From assembly GCF_000719705.1 (NCBI RefSeq), contig NZ_JOHO01000027.1:1-64000 (forward strand): 64,000 nucleotides of DNA. Direction: 5' to 3'. The stretch comes from Streptomyces sp. NRRL S-350 (GTDB lineage Bacteria; Actinomycetota; Actinomycetes; Streptomycetales; Streptomycetaceae). The notes beneath the pieces are model-generated. The model searched no databases, was not told the origin of the DNA, and worked only from the letters and a program-made list of their open reading frames with translations. Both the position numbers and the translations under genes were made by a program. Within the stretch, counting starts at the first letter, position 1. Every line of letters begins with the position of its first letter. Shown in pieces: positions 35,125 through 43,731 of the stretch.

Positions 35125-36996
35125 GTGGGCGTTCTCCATCAAGGCCGTCGCCGCTCGGAGCAGGTCGTCGGCGCGGACGCGCCGGCCGATCCGACCGTCG
35201 CGGGCGGCGGTCCGGCGGATCCCACGATGCCGGCCGCCGTCGAGACGATCACCGTCGGCGGTGAGCTGGGCGCCGTGGCGGTCGCTCCGGACGGCCGCCG
35301 GCTCTACGTCGCCGGCGGCAACGGAAAGCTGATCACCGTCATCGAGCGGACCGGCGGTCCGGGGGCGGGAAGCCCCGTACCCGTCGGTGCGCGGCCGGGC
35401 GGGGTCGCGGTGGCCTCCGACGGCGGCCACGCGTACGTGGCGAACACCGGTGACGACACGGTGTCGGTGATCGACACCGCCACCGACCGGGCGGTCGGGG
35501 TCATCGCGGTCGGCGGTGGCCCGCGCGCGGTGGCCCTGTCCCCGGACGGCACGCGGGCGTGCACGGCCGACTCCGCCTCGAACAGCGTGTCGGTGATCGA
35601 CACCGCGACGAAGCAGGTGGTCGCCACCGTTCCCGTCGGCGCCGGTCCCACCGGCTTGGTGATGGCCCCGGACGGCCGCCACGCCTATGTGGCCGACGGC
35701 GGTGCGACCGGCGTGTCGGTGATCGACACCACCGCGGGTCAGACGACCGCCACCATCGACGTGGGCGCCGGCCCGCGCGGCCTCGCCCTCTCCCCGGACG
35801 GCCGCCGACTCCTCGTCACCACTCCCGACACGGACGCGGTCTCGCTGGTCGACACCGGCGGCAACCAGGTGATCGCCACCGTCGTCGTCGGTGCCAATCC
35901 CGCCGAGGCGGCCTTCACGCCCGACGGGAACCACGCCTACGTCTCCGTCGCCGGCGCCGGCGCCGTCAGGGTGATCGACACGACCGCACACCAGGTGACC
36001 GCGACCATCGCGGTCGGCGCCATCCCCGTCGGAGTGGCGATCACCCCCGACGGGCGCAACGCGTACGTCGCCGACGGCGGATCCGACACCGTGTCGGTGA
36101 TCGACACCGGTACCGGCCGGGTGAGCGACACCATCACCGTCGGCAAGGGCCCCGTCGGGGTGGCCGTCACTCCGGACGGCCACCGGGTGTACGTCACCAA
36201 CGGCGGCGCGGACACGCTGTCCGTCATCGGCGACACCACCGCCCACCAGGTGACCGGATCGATCGGCACCGGCAGGTTCGCCTGGGGAGCGGCGATCGCG
36301 CCGGACGGCCGCCACGTCTACGCCACGCAGGCGGGTTCGAACACCGTGTCGGTGATCGACACGACGACGAGCGAGGTCACGGCCATCGCCGTCGACGGTG
36401 CCCCGCTGGGCGTGGCGGTGACACCCGACGGCCGGCACGTGTTCGCCACGGGCACGCAGACGTCGGTGATCGACACCGCCACCGGCCAGGTGACCGCCAC
36501 CATCGCCGCCGGCGACCGTGCCCTCGGCTGGGTGGCGGTGTCACCGGACGGCCGCCACGCGTACGTCACCCGCTCGGCGTCGGGCACGGTCTCGGTGATC
36601 GACACCGGCACCGTGCAGGTGACCGCCACCATCGCCGTCGGCCACGGACCCGCCGCGGTGGCGGTGACCCCGGACGGCCGCCACGCGTACGTGGCGAACA
36701 CCGACGACGACACGGTGTCGGTGATCGACACCGCCACCGACCGGGTGACCGCCGCCATCGCCGTCGGCCACCGCCCCGTCGGGGTGGCGCTGACCCCGGA
36801 CGGCCGCCACGCCTACGTCGCCCACGTCGGCTCGCAGACCGTCTCGGTGGTGGACACCGGCACCAACCTCGTCACCGGCGGCGTCGCCGTCGGCGCCGAC
36901 CCCTGGGAGGTGGCCGTCTCCCCGGACGGCCGCTACGCGTACGTCAGCCACAGTGATTCGGGCACCGTGTCGGTGATCCGCACCGGCCCGTCCTGA
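35125..36996 (+). CDS. YVTN-type double beta-propeller protein A
   Basis: A 623-aa protein. The GTG at 35125 follows AGGAG (35114-35118). After a ~45-residue disordered head it consists of 14 repeats of about 42 residues, each with a DGRHAYVAN-type turn and a TVSVIDT strand; 14 blades would make two seven-bladed propellers. No signal peptide or anchor is evident. It is YncE/YVTN-like, a family often involved in surface binding. It lies 115 nt after the injection operon and its leader sequence is duplicated before the next gene. Confidence 0.85.
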   Translation: MGVLHQGRRRSEQVVGADAPADPTVAGGGPADPTMPAAVETITVGGELGAVAVAPDGRRLYVAGGNGKLITVIERTGGPGAGSPVPVGARPGGVAVASDGGHAYVANTGDDTVSVIDTATDRAVGVIAVGGGPRAVALSPDGTRACTADSASNSVSVIDTATKQVVATVPVGAGPTGLVMAPDGRHAYVADGGATGVSVIDTTAGQTTATIDVGAGPRGLALSPDGRRLLVTTPDTDAVSLVDTGGNQVIATVVVGANPAEAAFTPDGNHAYVSVAGAGAVRVIDTTAHQVTATIAVGAIPVGVAITPDGRNAYVADGGSDTVSVIDTGTGRVSDTITVGKGPVGVAVTPDGHRVYVTNGGADTLSVIGDTTAHQVTGSIGTGRFAWGAAIAPDGRHVYATQAGSNTVSVIDTTTSEVTAIAVDGAPLGVAVTPDGRHVFATGTQTSVIDTATGQVTATIAAGDRALGWVAVSPDGRHAYVTRSASGTVSVIDTGTVQVTATIAVGHGPAAVAVTPDGRHAYVANTDDDTVSVIDTATDRVTAAIAVGHRPVGVALTPDGRHAYVAHVGSQTVSVVDTGTNLVTGGVAVGADPWEVAVSPDGRYAYVSHSDSGTVSVIRTGPS

Positions 36997-37078
36997 CGCC
37001 ACCGACCGGTGGCGCAGGTGCCCGAGGCGCGGGCGCCGCCGGACGGCACCCGACAGACCGATCGATCAGGAGACAGCC

Positions 37079-38995
37079 GTGGGCGTTCGATTCCCCCGCC
37101 GTCAGCGTGCCGTGAGCACCCCCGCCGGCGGCCCGGCCCTCGACGGTACGCAGGCGGCCGCCCAGACCTCGCCGGTCGTGGCGACCGTCACCGTTCCCAT
37201 GGGCGGACAACCCAACGGGTCGGTGGTGCTCCCGGACGGGCGCGTCTACGTCGCGTGCGGCGTCACGGACACCGTCACCGTGCTCCGCGGCACCGGCGGG
37301 CTCGGCGCAGGTGACCCGGTTCCGGTCGGGGCGAATCCCGAAGGGATCGCCGTCACTTCGGACGGCAGCCGGGTCTACGTGGCGAACTCCGGTGGGAACT
37401 CGGTGTCGGTGATCGACACGGCCGGCGGCCAGGTGTCGGCATCGATCACCGTGGGTGCCGCGCCGCGAGGCGTCGCGGTGTCGGCGGACGGCAGCCGCGT
37501 CTACGTGGCGAACTCGGGTGGGAACTCGGTGTCGGTGATCGACACGGCCGGCGGCCAGGTGTCGGCATCGATCACCGTGGGTGCCGGGCCCCGAGGCGTC
37601 GCGGTGTCGGCGGACGGCAGCCGCGTCTACGTGGCGAACTCCGGTGGGAACTCGGTGTCCGTGATCGACACGGCCGGCGGCCAGGTCAGCGCCACCCTCC
37701 CCGTCGACGGCGGGCCGCGCGGCCTGGCCCTGACCTCGGACGGCCACCGGCTCTACGTCACCACCCCGGACAAGGGCGCCGCCTCGGATCCGAACACGGG
37801 CACCCTGTCGGTGATCGACACGGCCACCGGCCAGGTGACCGGCACCATCGCCGTCGGCGACAACCCCGCCGCGGTGGTGGTCACCGCCGACGGGCAGCAC
37901 GCCTACGTCACGGTGGCCGGTGACGACGCCGTCAAGGTGATCGACACCGGCACCGAGCAGGTCACCGGCAGCATGACCGTCGGCGCCACGCCGGTCGGCG
38001 TGGCGGTGACCAAGGACGGCCGTCACCTGTACGTCACCGACGCCGGCACGAACACCGTGTCCGTGGTCGACACCGGCACCGGCCACGTCACCGCCGTCAC
38101 CGTGGGGCAGAGCCCCCTCGGGGTGGCGGCGGCCTCCGACGGCCGTACGGCATACGTCACCAACGGTGGTGCCAACTCGGTGTCGGTGATCAGGGACACC
38201 ACCGGCTACCAGGTGGACGGCACGATCAACGCCGGTTCCAACTGCCTCGGCCTGGCCGCGACGAAGGACGGCCGCCGGGTGTACGTCGGCAACGCCGGCC
38301 GGATCGAAAAGCCCGGTTCGACCACGGTGTCGGTGATCGACACCACGGACAACCAGGTCTCCACCCCCATCCCGGTGGCGATCACCCCCATCGCCGTGGC
38401 GCTGGCCCCGGACGAGCACCACCTCTACGTCGTCGGGTCGAGCTCGCTGGTCGTCATCGACACCGGTACGGCACAGGTGGTCGACACCATCGCCCTCGGA
38501 GAACACCTTGGTCTGAGCGGAGTGGCGGTGACCCCGGACGGCCGCAGCGTCTACGTTCCCAGTGTGGCCTCGCCCGACAGCGAGCCGATCGTGTTTGTGG
38601 TCGACACCGCCGGCAAGCAGATCAGCAAGATCACCGTCGGGAAGAGGCCCTCGGCGGTCGCCATCGCCCCGGACGGCCGCGCCTACGTCGCCAACGCCGG
38701 TACGAGCAACGTGTCGGTCATCGACACCGCGCTGAAGCAGGTGGCCGGCGCGCCGATCCCCGTCGGCGCCAACCCCCTCGGGCTGACGGTGTCGCCGGAC
38801 GGTCACCACGCCTACGTCACCAACTTCTTCGACGACACCCTGTCGGTGATCGACGTCGCCGCCGGGAAGGTGACGGCGACCGTCACCGTGGGCGGCGGCC
38901 CTTGGGCAGTGTCGGTGTCCCCGGACAACCGGCACGTCTTCGTCACCGACACCCGGTCGCACACCGTCTCGGTGATCGACACCGGCCTGCTCTGA
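37079..38995 (+). CDS. YVTN-type double beta-propeller protein B
   Basis: A 638-aa paralogue of the preceding protein: again 14 YVTN/VSVIDT blades and no clear export signal (MGVRFPRRQRAVSTPAGG). Its leader and ribosome site (GATCAGGAGACAGCCGTG) repeat those of protein A. Blades 2-4 are encoded by three almost identical 126-nt units from about 37374, evidence of recent blade duplication. It starts 82 nt after its neighbour and is likely co-transcribed. Confidence 0.85.
   Translation: MGVRFPRRQRAVSTPAGGPALDGTQAAAQTSPVVATVTVPMGGQPNGSVVLPDGRVYVACGVTDTVTVLRGTGGLGAGDPVPVGANPEGIAVTSDGSRVYVANSGGNSVSVIDTAGGQVSASITVGAAPRGVAVSADGSRVYVANSGGNSVSVIDTAGGQVSASITVGAGPRGVAVSADGSRVYVANSGGNSVSVIDTAGGQVSATLPVDGGPRGLALTSDGHRLYVTTPDKGAASDPNTGTLSVIDTATGQVTGTIAVGDNPAAVVVTADGQHAYVTVAGDDAVKVIDTGTEQVTGSMTVGATPVGVAVTKDGRHLYVTDAGTNTVSVVDTGTGHVTAVTVGQSPLGVAAASDGRTAYVTNGGANSVSVIRDTTGYQVDGTINAGSNCLGLAATKDGRRVYVGNAGRIEKPGSTTVSVIDTTDNQVSTPIPVAITPIAVALAPDEHHLYVVGSSSLVVIDTGTAQVVDTIALGEHLGLSGVAVTPDGRSVYVPSVASPDSEPIVFVVDTAGKQISKITVGKRPSAVAIAPDGRAYVANAGTSNVSVIDTALKQVAGAPIPVGANPLGLTVSPDGHHAYVTNFFDDTLSVIDVAAGKVTATVTVGGGPWAVSVSPDNRHVFVTDTRSHTVSVIDTGLL
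37374..37751 (+). repeat. Three in-frame 126-nt tandem blade repeats
   Basis: TCTACGTGGCGAACTC recurs at 37374, 37500 and 37626, an exact 126-nt (42-codon) period inside propeller B. The first two intervening units are almost identical at the DNA level, more alike than other blades of the same gene. Confidence 0.8.
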
Positions 38996-39142
38996 GCGGC
39001 GGCGAGGTACCGGGGATGACGGCGGCGAGGCCGGCTGCGAGGCCGGCTGCGGCCTCCAGGAGGAGCGGGTCCTGGGCGAAGCCATCTCGCGTGCAGCATC
39101 ATCTGCCGGCGAAGGCTCCGAATCTCATTCTGAAATGATCAG

Positions 39143-39742
39143 TCAGGAGGTTTCGCCGCCCGTCTCCTCGAAGTCACCGATCATGGCCGGATCGTCGGCT
39201 GAGGTCGACTCGGGCCAGGGGGCGGCGCCCGTGACACCCAAGTCGGCGCGCATCGCCTCACGGGTGGCCCGGATCAGGGGCCAGAGCGCGTGTTGCGCCT
39301 CGGCGGCCGATCGCAGCGTCTCGCCAGGCCGGGGGTTCCCTTGTTCGATGCGCTTGACCTGCCCGTACACCCGCGTCAGTGCGTCGTTCAGCCTGTTGGC
39401 CGGACCGATCACGGTGTCGGGGGCGATCATCAGGGTCTCGGACCAGCGGTCCCGGTGGGCGTCCTTCGCCCGTTCCAGCACCTGGACGTCCTCGTCCCCG
39501 GGCGCGCGGTCCCGCATGACGTACAGGTGGCGGCTCAGCGCCGTGGCGAACTGTCGGGCGTCCCGGTGGAGTTCGGTGTAGCACCGCCGCCGCAGCTCGC
39601 GGTTCTCGCGGCGTTCCCGGATGGCGTGGCCCATCTCCAGCTCGCGCTTCTTGACCCGATCCGCGCCGCGCTGGGTCAGCAGCGCGGCGCCCAACGTGCC
39701 CGCCACACCGGTCATCGCGATCAGCACCGCCCCCACGTCCAT
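39143..39742 (-). CDS. Membrane-anchored hypothetical protein with coiled coil
   Basis: A 199-aa protein. A single N-terminal membrane helix (VGAVLIAMTGVAGTLGAALLTQR) precedes a highly charged helical stretch (ADRVKKRELEMGHAIRERRENRELRRRCYTEL) likely to be a coiled coil facing the cytoplasm, and a helical C-terminus. Proteins of this pattern are common in Streptomyces; no function is known to me. It converges on propeller B. Confidence 0.75.
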   Translation of the reverse strand: MDVGAVLIAMTGVAGTLGAALLTQRGADRVKKRELEMGHAIRERRENRELRRRCYTELHRDARQFATALSRHLYVMRDRAPGDEDVQVLERAKDAHRDRWSETLMIAPDTVIGPANRLNDALTRVYGQVKRIEQGNPRPGETLRSAAEAQHALWPLIRATREAMRADLGVTGAAPWPESTSADDPAMIGDFEETGGETS

Positions 39743-40112
39743 GAGTTCACCCTAGGGTCCGCCCTCAGCCGTCCTGGCGGCGGGCCGGGAAAAGGCTGCC
39801 CGGCGTCGCAAACCCGGCAAGATCGGCCTGACATGGCCCAGGCCGAGCAGAGCGGGACGGCCTGACGGCCGACCGGCCGATCACCGGAGAGCCGACCGGC
39901 CCAGCGGCCTCGTACGGCCGGGCAGCGCGGCCCCGGCCGGCGCAGCGGGCGGTGCCCGGGCAGGCGTCGAGGGCCCGGCAGGCGTCGAGGGCCCGGCAGG
40001 GTGGCGCCCGTGGTGCGCAGGCTCCGTTCGAGGCGGGCGATCTGCTCACGCCGTTGCTCCGGGCGACCTCCGACGGGGTCCACTGTCAGAGGGAGCTGGC
40101 AAGATCATCGCC
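39743..40112. other. Intergenic stretch with repeats
   Basis: No supported gene. It contains a direct repeat of GGGCCCGGCAGGCGTCGA-type sequence around 39968-40005 and GC-rich palindromic words. The promoters for the two divergent genes should lie here; I could not assign -10/-35 boxes. Confidence 0.4.
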
Positions 40113-40982
40113 ATGAATGGCACACGTACCACTCCGCCGCGGCCGGTCGACATCGCCGCGGTCTTCCCCGCGCTGGCCCCGCTGGCCCGCCCGGCGGTCC
40201 GTCTGCACCCGCGTCCCGGCTCTCCCACGGTGCACGACAGCTCGATCGGCGGGCCCCTGTTGTGGCCCGCACGGCAGCCCTGGCCGCACTGCCGCGTCGG
40301 GCATGACGGCCCCCACCCCCTGGTGCCCGTGGCCCAGCTGTACGCGCGGGACATACCCCTGCTGCGGCCCCCCGGGCAGACCGACCTGCTGCAGGTCCTC
40401 TGGTGTCCTTCGGAGCACGCGCCGGACTCGAGCATTCCGGTCGAGTCGTTCTGGCGGACCGCCGCGGACGTCACCGACGTGCCGGCCGCGCCGCCCGAGC
40501 CGTTCGACGCGGACGAGGACCTCTACCTGCCCGAACCGTGCGCGCTCGCGCCTGAGCAGGTCACCGAGTACCCCGATTTCCTGGAACTCCCCGAAGAGCT
40601 GAAGCAGCAGATCGCGGATCCGGCGCGCTGGCTGGCAGCGGGCATCGCGGTCGACGATGCCTGCCCACAGGAGTTCTACGACCACGCGCTGTCCCACGCC
40701 CCCGGCTGGAAGATCGGTGGCTGGGCCCCCTGGGGACTCACCGACCCCGTGCCGCGGTTCTGTGTCGCCTGCGGTACCGCGATGACGCCGCTGCTGACCA
40801 TCGCCTCGTCCGAATGGAACCGCAACAGCACGAGCTGGATCCCCTCCGAGGACCGGGTGCCCGGCGCGTCCGAGTACAGGCGGTGCAACCCGCCCGAGAT
40901 CACGGTGCTGGACGCCAATCACCTCCAGCTGTACGCCTGCCCGGCGAGCGGCGGACACCCGCGCACCGACCTGGTCCAGTGA
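40113..40982 (+). CDS. DUF1963/YwqG-like hypothetical protein
   Basis: A 289-aa cytoplasmic protein. Motifs GGPLLWPARQPWPHCRVGH, PLVPVAQLYARDIPLL and TDLLQVLWCPSEH recall the YwqG/DUF1963 pattern of a proline-tryptophan loop followed by a beta sheet. A CVACGT motif near residue 215 could bind zinc with other cysteines. No role is established. It stands alone between intergenic stretches. Confidence 0.55.
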   Translation: MNGTRTTPPRPVDIAAVFPALAPLARPAVRLHPRPGSPTVHDSSIGGPLLWPARQPWPHCRVGHDGPHPLVPVAQLYARDIPLLRPPGQTDLLQVLWCPSEHAPDSSIPVESFWRTAADVTDVPAAPPEPFDADEDLYLPEPCALAPEQVTEYPDFLELPEELKQQIADPARWLAAGIAVDDACPQEFYDHALSHAPGWKIGGWAPWGLTDPVPRFCVACGTAMTPLLTIASSEWNRNSTSWIPSEDRVPGASEYRRCNPPEITVLDANHLQLYACPASGGHPRTDLVQ

Positions 40983-41337
40983 GGGACGTCCGCGGCGGAC
41001 GCCATCAGCCGGCCCTGCTCGTTCCCGGCCCGGTTGGCAGATCGTCGCACGCCCTGCGGCCTCGCCCGGAGCGGATCTGACGTCTCATGAGCACCGCACG
41101 GGTGCACATCGCCACGGTGCTGGTCAGCGCCGACCACGTCCGGGGGTGCGTTCGGGAGTCCTTGGAGGTGGCCTTCGCCTTCTGGCAGCGGCGCGTCAGC
41201 CGCCGGTTCGGACGGCGATCGGCGGTGCGTCAGAGGGCCGTGTGGCAGGAGGTGGCCGGCCGCGCAGCGGATCGCCGGCATGACCGGTGGCGGTGGAGGC
41301 GGGCGGTGCTACGGTCGTTCGGGGAAGGGGGCAGCCG
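40983..41337. other. Intergenic stretch before the toxin gene
   Basis: An ATG frame at 41087 runs into the toxin gene in another frame and is very arginine-rich; it is not convincing. The stretch ends in GGGGAAGGGGGC, the ribosome site of the toxin. No hairpin stood out. Confidence 0.4.
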
Positions 41338-42993
41338 ATGGGGTCCAACGCTGTTCAGGCCGGCAGCGGTTTCCCGGCCGGTCCGGGGACCGGGTTCCAC
41401 GTCGTACCGGCCGACATGCTCATCTCCAGCGCGGGTTTCACGGACCTGCAGACCTGGGCGTCCCAGATCCACCGGGGCCTGGTCGGCTCCATGGACGCCG
41501 CGGCCGGCATGGCCGGGGACGACGACGCCGGGCACAGCTTCGCGGCCAAGTACGACCCGGTCGCACAGGCTGTCGTCACCGCGGTGGGCCAGGCGGTCGC
41601 ACACCTGGGCGGTACCGCGAACGGCCTGTACACGATGGCCATGAACTACATCAAGACCGACGCCGACGTCGCCGCCGACCTGATGCAGCCGCAGCAGCTG
41701 CCGCAGGCGACCGCGCCCGGATGCGACCAGGAGCCGCTCAACGTCCGGATCCCCTCGGCGGTCGGTCACAACAGCTCGGCCGTCGACGAGATCATCGCCC
41801 AGTTCTGGCCCCAGGGGGACCCGGACAAGCTCCGTCAGGCAGGTTCCGACTGGCAGAACCTGGGGCGCCTCGTCAACACGCTCGGCCTCCAAGGCAACGA
41901 TCAGGTCCAGACCGTCACCGCCACCAGCACGTCCTCGGCCGTGGACGGCTTCACCGCGAACTGGTCGAAGATGTACCAGGACTGCGTCGTCCGGGGCCCG
42001 CTGCTCAACAGCATCTCCGACGCCGCCTCCAAGCTCTCCGCCGCCTGCAACTCCTACGCCCAGGCCATCGACGACCTGCGGTCCAAACTGCAGGACCTCG
42101 CCGTCGGTGCCGGCATCGTGGCCGGTGTCGGGATCGGCCTGACGATCTTCACGCTCGGTATCTCCGACGCTGCCGCGGCCGGCGGTGAGGCAGCGATCGC
42201 CGGAGAGGCGGGAGCGGCAGCCCTCGCCATGACCGCCGGGATCGAAGGCAGCGCCGAGCTTGCCGTCCTCGCCGAGGCGGAGGCCATCGTCAACGAGGCC
42301 GCCGCCGGCCTGTCGCCGGTCGCCGCTGCCGCTACCGTCACCGCGGGCGGCACCGCCGTGGTCCTCGCCTCGGCCGGCAGTGCCTCGGCCGCTGCCCCGG
42401 CCCCGGGCCCCGTCCCGGGCCCCGGCGTCATCGGGCCCATCGCACCCGACCCGACCTCCCCGTTCCACAACCTCTCACCGCAGCAACTGGCCGAGTTCCA
42501 GCAGTGGATGACACAGATGGAGGCCGACGGCCGCACCACGTCCATCAGCATGCCCCCGGCGCTGAACGCCAAGGGCAAGCCCACGAAACAGCAGATCATC
42601 GACGCCCGCGCCTACCAGCTGCGCATCGCAGGGGACACCGAGTACAGCCTGTACACGACGGAGACGAAGCCGGACGGGAGCCAGTGGGCGATGGACGCCG
42701 ACGGCATCCGCCCCCAGGACGGCGCGGCGATCGAAGCCAAGTACGTCAGCCAGAAGCCCGGGAACTGCTCGCCGTACCGGATCGACAACGTCGACGGGGT
42801 GCCCGACTTCCTGTACCGGAAGAACCAAGTCGATCAGCAGTGGGAGATGGAGCGCTACGGCTCTGCGATCAACGACCCGCGCAACAAGGTCAACCACGTG
42901 GAGATCGACACCAACGACCCGAAGGCCGCCGCGTACTTCGAGGCGATGCGCCTGGCGTACGGGGTGCCGGGCCAGACCCGCGTCGTACAGTGA
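41338..42993 (+). CDS. ESX/type VII-style polymorphic toxin with restriction-endonuclease-fold tip
   Basis: A 551-aa protein. The ATG at 41338 follows GAAGGGGG. Residues ~15-110 form a WXG100/LXG-like helical leader (LISSAGFTDLQTWASQIHRGL...). A hydrophobic Gly/Ala region (~260-365) and a PAPGPVPGPG linker precede a C-terminal ~150-residue nuclease domain like restriction-endonuclease-fold toxins: YQLRIAGDTEYSLYTTETKPDG, then DGAAIEAKYV with the E-x-K pair (Glu466, Lys468), then a helical end. It should cut DNA or RNA of rivals after type VII export. The small gene 34 nt downstream is the probable immunity gene. Confidence 0.8.
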   Translation: MGSNAVQAGSGFPAGPGTGFHVVPADMLISSAGFTDLQTWASQIHRGLVGSMDAAAGMAGDDDAGHSFAAKYDPVAQAVVTAVGQAVAHLGGTANGLYTMAMNYIKTDADVAADLMQPQQLPQATAPGCDQEPLNVRIPSAVGHNSSAVDEIIAQFWPQGDPDKLRQAGSDWQNLGRLVNTLGLQGNDQVQTVTATSTSSAVDGFTANWSKMYQDCVVRGPLLNSISDAASKLSAACNSYAQAIDDLRSKLQDLAVGAGIVAGVGIGLTIFTLGISDAAAAGGEAAIAGEAGAAALAMTAGIEGSAELAVLAEAEAIVNEAAAGLSPVAAAATVTAGGTAVVLASAGSASAAAPAPGPVPGPGVIGPIAPDPTSPFHNLSPQQLAEFQQWMTQMEADGRTTSISMPPALNAKGKPTKQQIIDARAYQLRIAGDTEYSLYTTETKPDGSQWAMDADGIRPQDGAAIEAKYVSQKPGNCSPYRIDNVDGVPDFLYRKNQVDQQWEMERYGSAINDPRNKVNHVEIDTNDPKAAAYFEAMRLAYGVPGQTRVVQ

Positions 42994-43027
42994 CCGCAGC
43001 ACCGCACGACGAAGGGGAACGCGGCTG

Positions 43028-43408
43028 ATGTCAGGCAGCTACTACGTGAGCGCGAACGAGGCGCAGGGTGCACGCTGGGAGTTCACGGCCGACGACCTCA
43101 TGGGTGCCGCGAGCGAACTGCGCCCCGACGCCATGGTGTCCGGCCCGTCCGGCCCGCACGGCACCGTCGAGATCCTGCTGCCCTCGGAGCAGGGTGACGA
43201 CAGCGTCCTCTTCCACTCCGGCGAGCCCGTCCTGGTGTTCCGCGAGCACGACGACCTCGAAGCACCGGCCGCCTTGGTCCTCCACCTACTGCAGCGCCTG
43301 GCACCCGACGTGGAGACCGTCTGGTTCGCCGACTTCGAGGGCGTAGCCCATCCGCTCGACCTCACCAGCAGCGTCGAGGACTTCGTCGACGAGCTCACCT
43401 CCGAGTGA
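43028..43408 (+). CDS. Putative immunity protein
   Basis: A 126-aa strongly acidic protein (many Asp/Glu, few Lys) with a mixed alpha/beta pattern: WEFTADDLMGAASELRPDAM, GTVEILLPSEQGDD, PVLVFREHDDLEAP. It lies 34 nt after the nuclease-toxin stop, on the same strand, with GGGGAA as ribosome site. Small acidic proteins in this position typically bind and neutralise the adjacent toxin. The specific immunity family was not recognised. Confidence 0.65.
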   Translation: MSGSYYVSANEAQGARWEFTADDLMGAASELRPDAMVSGPSGPHGTVEILLPSEQGDDSVLFHSGEPVLVFREHDDLEAPAALVLHLLQRLAPDVETVWFADFEGVAHPLDLTSSVEDFVDELTSE

Positions 43409-43731
43409 GCCCCTGGCTCCGGCAGGCCACCGCCCGGGCGGGCGCCGAAGACGACGCCGCCCTCCACCAGGGCGGCCACCCGGCCACCCCAGGGCGTCGA
43501 CCGCGCGGGCGACGGCCGGGGCGCGGCCTTCGCAGGATGAACACCCCGGGTGCCCGCATCCGGATCGGCACCGGCTGGTAGACAGAGCTGACACCGTCTC
43601 AGCTCTTCCCAGGGGTGGGCACAGGGTCGTCACGGCATCGCTCCGATGCACGGACGGCCCGGTGCCGTCTTCCGCAGGACGAACTTCCGGGCCGGTGAAG
43701 CATTTCAGGCACGGTGAGAGGACAAGCCGCC
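43409..43731. other. Intergenic stretch
   Basis: No gene supported. The promoter of the secreted FG-GAP gene should lie here; GAGAGGAC (43716-43723) is its ribosome site. No terminator-grade hairpin was evident after the immunity gene. Confidence 0.4.
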
